A DNA stretch of 64,000 nucleotides, from the NCBI GenBank assembly GCA_036346255.1, contig CM070618.1, positions 83,586,428 to 83,650,427 on the forward strand. Direction: 5' to 3'. How positions within the stretch are numbered: position 1 is the first letter of the stretch; the number at the start of each line of letters is the position of its first letter. Position numbers and translations under genes: made by a program. The notes under the pieces were generated by a model. The model was not told the DNA's origin. It made no database searches and worked only from the letters and a program-made list of their open reading frames with translations. The stretch comes from Ampelocalamus luodianensis. Taxonomy: Eukaryota > Streptophyta > Magnoliopsida > Poales > Poaceae. Below are positions 54,851-64,000 of this stretch, piece after piece.

Positions 54851-57800
54851 GGCTTTATATAGTGCTATAATATCCGAGTGGTTGGTAGAAGTAGCGACCA
54901 ATGTTTGCTTAAATGACCGTCAAGAGATAGCTGCACCACCTCAAAGTAATATAAATATATTCTGGGATTTTTGCACTATAGGTATTTGATAAATATCTTC
55001 AGGATTTAGTAATGATCATCAGGATCTATGCATGATCTTCAGGATCTTTGCATTGTTGACCAGCTAGATCTAAATTGTTAAGTGATAGAACATTCAAGGT
55101 GAATTTAAGCAGTAATCATCGTATCAACACCTTCTAGGCTTGACTAAGATTTTCAAAAATCTCAGGTATGATTATCAGTGTTTAGCATATGTTCCCCCTG
55201 AGGACAACTTCTGTTGAAGTCTTGTTGCTCTAATGTCTTTCATACATTTTTTCAGAAATAAATATAGGCAAGTATATTGTGATCAAATCAACTGAATTAC
55301 CACAATGCAGAGTCTTACATACAAATATCATATTACTCATATGGAGATTTTAGGATAAAAACTACTCGGGAGTAACATGCTTAACTTATCAAATATCACT
55401 ATTTGATTGTGCAACACAAGTATATTATCCTTGCAGAGGATATGAGGTAATACTATTTGCAAAGTCGTATGCTTTTCGGGTACGATTTATCAAAATCTTT
55501 CAGGGTCTTAATATTTTGTAACTATCTCTGTGTGGTTAAAGTTACAATAAATAATTTGTTCTGCATAACTATAAAGTGTGGTTGTACCACTCTAGAGTAA
55601 AATATAACCAGTCTTAGTTTTGGTGTTTAGGAAATTCATTGACAATATCACCAATGTATACCGTACCTTCATGGTACTAGAGGAAACTACTACTCCACTC
55701 ACTTCCGGTGGAAGATGCACTTTATAAGTGTTTATGTGGCGCACTTCTGGTCGTTAGGTTCCTTATTACATTCTTTTGGGTCTTGATAGGTCATTGTCCA
55801 CTTCTAGGGATCATATGTTTATTGGTGTGACTAAGAGATCGATTTGTAAGATAGTTTTCCTTCGGGGAGATGCTCTCTCTTCCAGGAGATGCTCTTACTG
55901 TAGGTAAGAGACTATTGGGTATGAGTTTTATATATATTGCAATTTTGTTTCCTTTCTTACTAGGAATTTGAGTCATTCGAGAATCTCATCAAGGATTTTC
56001 GGAATTCATTGACTGCATAATTTATTTATTCGTTCATACCATTTGCTAGAATTATTATGCAACAGAACATCATTTCATTCACAATAGGAGAGTAATGGTC
56101 TATATACGAGGACCTTTGAACCATAGCTTTCACCACTTTATTATGTTCATAATGACCCGTCAAGTCTAAACTATTTGGCTCCAAGACTTTTATTGAGCAA
56201 TTATAGTACAGCCTCATATACTTTTATTATGTGACCCAATATGAACGCTTCAAGTGCTCGACCATAGACTTTGGTTCCGGATCCGTGTTCTCGTAAGAGA
56301 AACTTTACCAACTGTAGAGGCAAAGTGGTTGTCGACAACTTTTCTCCTATATCCTCCAAATTGAGGGTATCTCAGTGTTAACTAAATTTTTGTCATTTCA
56401 GAAACAAAATATTCTTAGTCATTCTGCATTCCCAACATTGTAATATGTGCACAGCAAGTTGTTGGGGCTTTCATCTTCACGATGAACCTCTTCATGGGGT
56501 ATTTCAACTTCAAGGTGAGTTCTCTTCAAAAGAGTTAAAGGAGTGATTAATAATTATTTTGACTAGTGTCATTAGATCTAAGACTTGCAGGCGCCCCCAC
56601 AGATTTTAGATCAAGAATCAATAAGTCAATTTCGTAGAGATGGATATACTATTCAACCCGGGGTATTCCACTCTTAGCGACGTATTTATTGTGAGTAAAC
56701 ATTGTGCTAACTCCTCCATAATTCGAAAGTATCTGCTAAGCTCCCCGCTTCTGGCGTACAGGAGTATAAACTGAGCATTAAGTTTAGCTTTGACTAGTGC
56801 ATGTATCTTAGCACCAAAGATCTTTTTCTTTTGTAAAATATGACGACATTCGAACTTTTTGGCATTTCTCTCCCCCCCTAAGGCCGAGATTCGATCTTTA
56901 TTAATAGCATGCCACAAAATTCCCCTATCATGGGCATCTGATTGATTGAATTTTAGATCCAACATGATCTCCAACAACTGGTGGTGGTCCAAAAGTGTAT
57001 GCTATAGTGGTGATAACATGTGAAAATGTTCGATTCCTCCAACACGCACTTATTTCAACAAGGGGTTTGATAATTATATTCAACAATGGGTTTAATAATT
57101 ATATGCAGTGAGCTAGACTTTTACCAGTGTAGTAACAATAAAATTGCATGATCTTATCATTCTGTAGGATATTCCAACTTCTGGTTGAATATTAATTTGT
57201 GACGAAGGTCCCATACGGGGGTCCGAGAGTTGACAGACTTATTCTATAGATTAGCTTCTTTATTATTTACCTAAGTTTTGATCCAATTATTCGCACCAAA
57301 ATTTAAATAATTTGGATTATTAAACTTTAGGTTTATAATTACGAAACATATTTTCTTATTGTCATAACCAGTATGTTCTAATAGCATAAAACTACAGGGT
57401 GCTTTTCAAGAACACAAATATATTGCTGGAACATAAAATATTTGACTATAGTTAATTTGCATGGAAATACTAGATTTTCTTCTAGACTTATTCTAGTTGA
57501 ATCACTCAAACAATATAACTATTCGACTGGAATATTTATTCAACACAAACACCATATTTAATTAAGGGTGATAAATTGTATACCTGATTTTACTTTGTAA
57601 TGCCATAATTAACATGGCCAAATTTAGATCATTCAGGATCAATAAAATTCAATAAGTCATTATATTTTATTCTAGGAGCTATATTTTGCTTCGAGCAAGT
57701 GATATGGTTTCTGGTAGTGATGCAGTTGCAGATCGCACTTACCAAATTATGTTGTGTCATTTCCGATGATTATGGCACGCTTCGGTGCACATCCAACATG

Positions 57801-59901
57801 GTATATGTGCGAGTGCGTCAAGCGGCCGTCGATTTGTCATGTGCATTCCCTTATGCTGGCGGTTACCATATGGTGAAGACACAAATCAATTGCCTTTCGT
57901 GGATTGCAATGATTGTAGTTGCCAACAGCCTGAGTGTCAGCAATGACATAAATGTCATTATCCATATCAACTAGATAAGGATTATAATTATGCAATTTAC
58001 TTTTATTATCTCTCAAAATAGACTAGATTAATGTTTGCTTCGAGTTTTGACCTAGTATTTGCCACTACGCCTAACATGACTCTTGTTTTAAATATTTTTC
58101 TATGCCTCTTAGGTTCTAATATCCCACACAAGCCCAATATCCTCCCCCTTTTCATACCAACTATAAAAATCCCAAGTGATAGCGTCTGCATCAGGCATTT
58201 ACTTGAAATAAACTTGGAGTTAAAGATTTGCAATCATACTTTAACAGGAGTACAATTTTGTTGGTGTGAAACCAATATATACTTTATAACATTCTGCTTA
58301 CAAAATTCTTCAATTAAGAAATCAATGTGATGGAGGATAATGTTATATAGACTTCAAGTCTTAGAGCTTAAGTTTTTTTAGCCATAGTGATCCATCATAG
58401 ATCAACATATGACTAGGCTTGTTCTGGTACCACTGAGAAAAATAGTTTTTCTTTTACCATCTGGGTATCCGTGCACTATATGCTAGTGAATTGAGACTTA
58501 TTAGATATGAAGAACACATGTTTAATATTTTGTTAGCAAGACATGGCAACATATTTTCAATTTTTAGGCATACTGTTTACAAAAATTGTTCCATGCAAGA
58601 TTATTTTGCTACAGGTAAGGTATGCTACTGGTAATATGTTCTATTAAGCAGGTTTAAACAACTATTCAGCAGGACATAAGATTTTAATAGAATAACTTAT
58701 ATCATCATTTTATTTATGGTATCTAGGATATAACAATCTAATACATAAGGTTTCAGCCTAAAACAAAAGATAAGAGATACTCATCATGAGTAGGACCAAG
58801 CTCTTCATGAGTTGAATCTATACTATTAACGCGACTCATGCAAGAAAGTGACATCTTTACAAAGCTAATGGATTACCAGGAGATTTCAATATGTCTCCAT
58901 AGAACATACCATGGGCTTATCATTGTTGTCATCCAGAACAAACGAATATCCACTTAGTGATGTCAAACATGTCTAACATAATTCATATAATTTACTATAT
59001 GTTTATAGCTAGCAAAACATTTTAAATGCATGAAATGAGTGCAAAAACAGTAAAGATTAATTTTATCTATTCAGTAGAATTTCCCATAATTTTTTGGTAT
59101 TTTATGGATAATTTTAATTCCTGGAAGCAATTTTTAGAATTACTAAAACCATTAATTAATTTCCCAAAACACACAATACCAGAGGAAAAATAAACCGTAA
59201 AAATATGATGTTTCCAAGGTATACTAGTTATAAGGTTTCACAAAATTATGAAAGCTCATATACCTTAGGAATTCAGTTTATAGGATTAATTTAAGTTATT
59301 GCATAAGAATAAAAGAATAATATTAAAGTAAATAACCATAAGCCGAGAGTCTAGGTTATATAATAATCTTAGAACATACTGATCCGTCGCAAATATCATA
59401 TTTTTGAAGGGTTATGCTACAAGAATTGATGAAAATCTGAAATCCTTCATAATTTCCCAAAACTCTAGGGGGTTTTCTAAAAAACTTTCTTATCCCCAAA
59501 CTTTCCTCATTTTTAGAATTCCAAGGGTCTTTTTGCAAGATTTCTGGGGTTTCTTTTTTTTTTTGAAAAACTTGTAAGGTGGCCTGCCATTACGCCGCCC
59601 CGCCTGCTTGGACAAGGGATAAGAGGGTTGGGGCACTAGGGTTTCCATAGTGCCCTCCAGGCGGCGCGCAAGCATCAAGGCGGCGCGCGGCGCGCGCAAG
59701 GCCGGAGCGGCGCGAGGCACTAAGGCGGAGGCGGTGCGCGCGCGCGCGCGGCGGCGGCTTCTGACATCGCAGGGCATGGGCTGGGATGCCGATGGCGGCG
59801 TGGCCATGGAGCGGTGCGGCGACCGCCGCCGCTGCTCATGCATGCCACAGTGGCGAGCGGTGACGGCGTGGCGCTGGCGGCTGCCGGCGGGCGGGTGGCA
59901 C

Positions 59902-60259
59902 TGTCACGACCCGACATCATATGTATCAGTTCACACCAAATCTGAATGATATATTGCCAAATCAACACACAATACAAGTGTTTGAAGATACAATTGGGAG
60001 AAATTGGAATCAAGGATGGGAGTAGCAGTTCAGACGAGAGGTTAGAAGTATGGGGTGAGGAACATCAGAGAGGAGTTGGGGGGAGAAGACGACATTGGGG
60101 AAGAAGAAGAGCCGAAGTTATGTTTGTTCTTCGATGCTTCGTTCTGCTGCCCATAGCCCCCTTTTGTAGCGACACTCTTTCCAGCTCATTGGGCCATCGA
60201 GCCAGCCCACCATCTTGACTAGCCCGGCAACCACGCTCCTACGGCCCACGTCCGTGACA
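59902..60259. repeat. 358-bp solo LTR or TRIM with perfect 5-bp TSD (GGCAC)
   Basis: The insert starts TGTCACGACCCGACATC and ends ACGTCCGTGACA, with inverted TGTCACG/CGTGACA ends. GGCAC occurs at 59897-59901 and 60260-60264. It sits in the GC-rich leader region of the Copia element. No internal domain, so a solo LTR or a terminal-repeat-in-miniature remnant. Confidence 0.75.
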
Positions 60260-60612
60260 GGCACACACGCGGCGAACGCGACGACGGGGTGAGCGGAAGC
60301 ACAAGCCACGACACATCCGGCGCGTCGCGACATTGGGTACGGGCGGCGGCGGCGCGGCAACGAGTACGGGCGGCGGCAGCGCGACACAAAGATGGAGGCT
60401 CGGCCTTGGGCGCGGCGCGGCGGCGGCGCAGCACGGCTCGGCGCGGCTCCAGGCTCGTGTGGCGGTGGCGCATCTGGTGCATCCGAGAAAGGGTGACACC
60501 AGGCTGAGTGCCGTTTTCCCTTCTTTTTTTTTTCTTCGTCGTATGAACAGTAACATTGAATGACGATGAACAATAATCGATTTGGCTAGAAGAACGATTC
60601 GTGCTGATAACG

Positions 60613-60827
60613 TGTTAGATAATCGATGTCGTAGTCAAGAGACAATGAATCCAATCACATAATGAACACCAAAGAAAGCGATAAGATATAGAAGAGATCC
60701 AATATCTTTATTTATCTCTTTTACATGTCTGTCTCTTTTACATGGGGATCCTTATATTTATAGCTCACAAGTATAAAAGTCATCCAAAAATGGTTTAGTC
60801 TTTTGCCCATAATTAGGTTTCATAACA
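60613..60827 (-). repeat. Copia 5' LTR (element on minus strand)
   Basis: 215 bp, partner of 53458-53661, with the same TGTTAGATAATCGATG start and TTTCATAACA end; it carries a small local duplication of the TGTCTCTTTTACATG block. Confidence 0.8.
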
Positions 60828-63800
60828 CATTTAAGATTTTCAGCCCACAAACTACTATAGTCTATATGAGCTTGAGTATATAAAAACCTACTAAAAAAAC
60901 TCTGAACTCTGATGCAGGAATCGTTAAGGACCTCTTTAAAGTATTCTCAAGGGCTTAGGTTAGAAGATGAGGGAGAAATTCTGGTAAAGTAATCGGTAAA
61001 AAACTTTTTAACCTTGCACGAGATAGTTTAGTCTTGATTTTATGAATTTAGCCTATAGGCGGTGAGTACTTGAAAGGTGAAAGGTAAGGCGGATGTTTAC
61101 AGTGCAATGTGCTCGTTGCCTTACTTGGGGGGCTGTCCAGGATGAAGTATAGCAACCTTTCGATTTTCCTTTGACCCATTGACATCTTTCTTGAAGGAAA
61201 TATTAATGAAGTGCAAATGTCGATCCACGCTCTATTCTTGCAAGGAAGATTTTAAAGGCCAGCTAATGAGACACAAACGTCCGTCTGAAGAATGTCAGAC
61301 TTGCCACTGCTTCAGAAGAATACTCTTTCATGAAGTCTTCATTTTCTCTCTATGCACCACACTCCAAAGTTAGACTAACAAAAGAGGTCCTTTTTATTTT
61401 TCAGAATACCATGTGCCACATCTGACTGTGTTTTCTGCCAAATCATGTTTATAGGGTGGAAATGTCTAGTTTTCTAGTGCAGTTTAGTGCAATAATAAGC
61501 TGAAATGGGGTGGCATGAAGCACACTTTTGACTCGGAAGTTGGAAGCTTCTTCCTCGTATCCCCGGCTCCCCGCCCGTCCGTCCAGAGTGGGAGCTGCAG
61601 CTGCCACAAATCCTTCCGCGGGCACGAGCAGCGCACGACTGAATTATTGGCTCACGTAATGGGTTCTCCTGAGGCCTTCTGCGCGTCCACTACTCGAAGT
61701 GGCAGTGTACTGCAGAGAGCCTGTGCCTCCTCGCTGAATACTTTTCTGTTGCCAATAATGCAGCCACTATTGCTCGAAGTAACTGAGCATACGCCTCCCA
61801 CTACGCACACGCTTATGCACCGTTCAGTGTCCAGGCATATTTGCGTATCACCTTATCATGGTCCTCGAGTGCTGAAAGCACCAACCATCACTCACCATGT
61901 TGTTCTTCCAGCGTCAGAGGAGCAGCGTTTGCGCCAACCTTCGGAAAGAACGTGTGAATTATTGCCGCTTTGAGGAGCTGGAAAAATGTCAATTATTGCC
62001 TTATTGGACTTGTTAAACTCGATCGGGGAGTTGGGTTTTGCCGGTTGCTTCATGGACCAAATGGTGGATCCTGCAGTAGTGCGGTAATTAGTTTGTCAGA
62101 TAGGGGGATATGCTATAGATTTTACGGTCTCGAACAATTGCGTTTAAAAGCCTCTGGGAAGTAAGCTCCAATTGCTGCGCTTCTTGTTGCAATCCTGGTT
62201 CAACCTTCAGGTTGACGTCCGAGTCACGAGGCATGAAGCTGTGCAGGCGTTGCCGGTAAGGGGAGGGGGTAATTGACGTCGTAGGCTTGTGATGAGCAAA
62301 AATCGCGATCGTCCGAGGAGGACTTGTGCTGGAGATGACTAATGATGGCCTGTGTTTTACTCGTGCAGCTCTGCTGTAAAATCCGTGAGCTCAGATCGCA
62401 CTTGGTGGAAAGTGAAGCCAAGAGTGGAAAATGATATGGTTTCCTTTGAGATTATCCCGTGTGACTGTGCTAGGAAGGATACCACGGTACAAGAGTTGAC
62501 GAGTTTTTCGGCTTAATGAACACCACATTTGTGTCCATGACAAGAGCCCAAGTCTTTTACGTCGTCTGGCCCAGAATCCTGTAGGCTTTCAGGAGAGCGG
62601 GCGCTAGTCCAACAGCCCTCTTCCACAGAGGAGGACCAAATAGATGCCTCCCACCACAATTTTCTCCTGCTGTTTCTCTTCATTTTTTTCATGGTTTTAT
62701 ATTTTGGGCTGGTTTGGCAGTGGAAATCTTGTGGGCTCGCAGTTGTGGGCAGTGCAGGTCCGTGATTACAACTGTTCTTGCAACCAAACTGCAAGATGAG
62801 GAATTTTCGATATTGACCCTTGCGCTAGTTGCATTGGATGGATGTTATAGGTCGACGGTCTAAAATTGATGAGAGCTGCACGAAAGGATCGTGTCCCCAA
62901 CATATAGTTGGTAAATTACAATTCTTCAAAGTTCGCTAGTCCATTCTAAAAGTGCGGATGTGCGGATAGAATGCTCAACTTTAGTTCCCATTTTCATACA
63001 ATAATCATCGGATGCCTTCGGAGTACATTCTCGGCGTTGTCCATCGGATGGACTTCACATGATGATCATGGAAATTATTTTTTTCAATTGTTAATTATCT
63101 CGAGATTTAGCTTTGCAAAGCATGATTTCTCATAGACAATAAACATATGTGCGACCATTCGAGGAAGCATCGATGAGCACCATAAAATACCTAAATGACC
63201 CTTACGAGTGTATAGGACCGCAAAAGTCTCCTGGATACGGCCAGAATGCGAGGACTTCATCCTTCGCTTTCAGAGCAAAAGGTCTAATAATTAATTTTCT
63301 CGTGGCACATGCGGGCACACAAAATCTTCAGTATTCGAAATTCTTTATATTCATATTATGTCCCTGTGAATTGTTAATTATATCTCTCATTAGCCTAAGA
63401 CCTAGGCAGATAATCTATCATGCTAGAGATAGAAAAGTTGAGCTTCTAAATACGGTTTTCAAGGCAAGATAAGTCGCGGTGCCTTAATATTAGTGTAGTA
63501 TAGCCCAATTTCATATGAAGGAAGATATTCTAATGCTATTTTTCACTTTCTTCACGCTTTGTAATGAGGTGTATTCTGCACCATACTCTTCTGATCTCTA
63601 CATGGAAACAGCAATGGCAAATATCCTTGAGAGTTCTAGTCGACTCCGGGTACAACAAGTCTTTTTAATGACCAAAGTTGTGCCCGTTGGGAGTATAATT
63701 ATGGCCCTTCCTGAGCTTATTATACAAGTATCACGTCACATTGTCATAAGACTACTAAGATTCCTGGCCGATCGATCAAAAATTTTCATTTCTCTCGGGA

Positions 63801-64000
63801 TGGTATTCGTTATGCCGCTACATGCTAAGCACACTTCCTCCATAGGCGCCACACGCGTTCTAATATAATGTACTTTATTAATATGTAGCAGAAAGCAAGC
63901 AACACATAAATAAAATACTTCAGATATCAGAACGTAACTTGCTATTATAAAAACGGGAAAATAAGTCTTGCAGGACTCATAATAAGAATTTAATGCTTTG
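60828..64000. other. No recognised feature
   Basis: Open frames at 61515-61973, 63149-63472 and 63515-63868 (plus strand) have no recognisable domain, and codon composition gives no clear support. The sequence may be old retroelement leader. No RNA gene or repeat with readable ends was found. Confidence 0.4.

Larger units (their letters stand above)
53458..60827 (-). mobile_element. Ty1/Copia retrotransposon, both LTRs present, degenerate interior
   Basis: Two LTR copies (53458-53661 and 60613-60827) share TGTTAGATAATCGATGTCGT at one end and TTTCATAACA at the other. Orientation is minus. A sequence complementary to the initiator tRNA-Met region (minus-strand GTTATCAGCACG) abuts the LTR at about 60600-60612. 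A polypurine tract (minus-strand AAGGGGGG, 53662-53670) abuts the other. The interior contains Copia RNase H blocks near 53900-54850 but many stops. Candidate flanks CTATT and CATTT do not match well, so no clear TSD. Inserts: a MITE (54044-54626) and a solo LTR (59902-60259). Confidence 0.82.

Noticed and set aside
61515..61973. 152-aa plus-strand frame
   Set aside because: No recognisable motif, no convincing promoter or splice context; kept only as unassigned sequence.
63149..63868. Two consecutive plus-strand frames suspected of organellar origin
   Set aside because: No match to any plastid or mitochondrial protein I can recognise; hydrophobic stretches alone are not evidence.

Overview
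The window looks like nuclear DNA of a grass (Poaceae). The four real host genes have grass-like character: three are very GC-rich at third codon positions and intronless. The intergenic space is packed with grass-type transposable elements: Ty3/gypsy LTRs beginning TGTAACATCC, a Copia element, Tourist-like and Mutator-like MITEs, hAT elements and Helitrons. I cannot name the species. The host genes are the 3' end of an LHW-like bHLH regulator (1-1545, +), a U-box E3 ubiquitin ligase of the PUB22/23 type (7537-8757, -), a Dof zinc-finger transcription factor (30718-31692, -) and an ATL-type RING-H2 E3 ligase (51854-52483, +). They are unrelated single genes, not an operon or an obvious gene cluster.

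Layout. 1-1545 LHW-like exons; 1960-6630 a 5'-truncated, stop-ridden Ty3/gypsy internal region with its 3' LTR; 7537-8757 the U-box gene; 9.4-15.5 kb a MITE field with two related foldback elements, a 181-bp Helitron and a 1.1-kb Ds-like hAT element. 15584-21612 is a proposed Helitron carrying fragments of two host genes, an RSR1/TOE-like AP2 gene and an ER-type Ca2+-ATPase, split by a 3.25-kb solo LTR. 21755-28521 is a hAT element bounded by a perfect 8-bp target-site duplication, with a degenerate transposase on the minus strand that is interrupted by a 2.9-kb solo LTR with its own perfect 5-bp duplication. 30.7-31.9 kb is the Dof gene. 34.6-38.2 kb is a third TGTAACATCC-type LTR, followed by relics of a MULE (transposase tail plus a second charged ORF, 38.7-41.6 kb). 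42-49 kb has no recognised gene; 49.05-50.3 kb is a 5'-truncated LINE tail (-); 51.85 kb is the ATL gene. 53458-60827 is a minus-strand Copia element with both LTRs, itself hit by a MITE and a short solo LTR. The last 3 kb holds nothing I recognise.

The most interesting structure is the nested Helitron/hAT block at 15.6-28.5 kb. Its element boundaries can be read from target-site duplications and terminal motifs, and the order of events follows: capture of two unrelated gene fragments, Helitron insertion, then LTR insertion and recombination. I see no bacterial-style system, CRISPR array or RNA gene. Coordinates of degraded elements without a target-site duplication are approximate, and every family assignment rests on reading motifs by eye.
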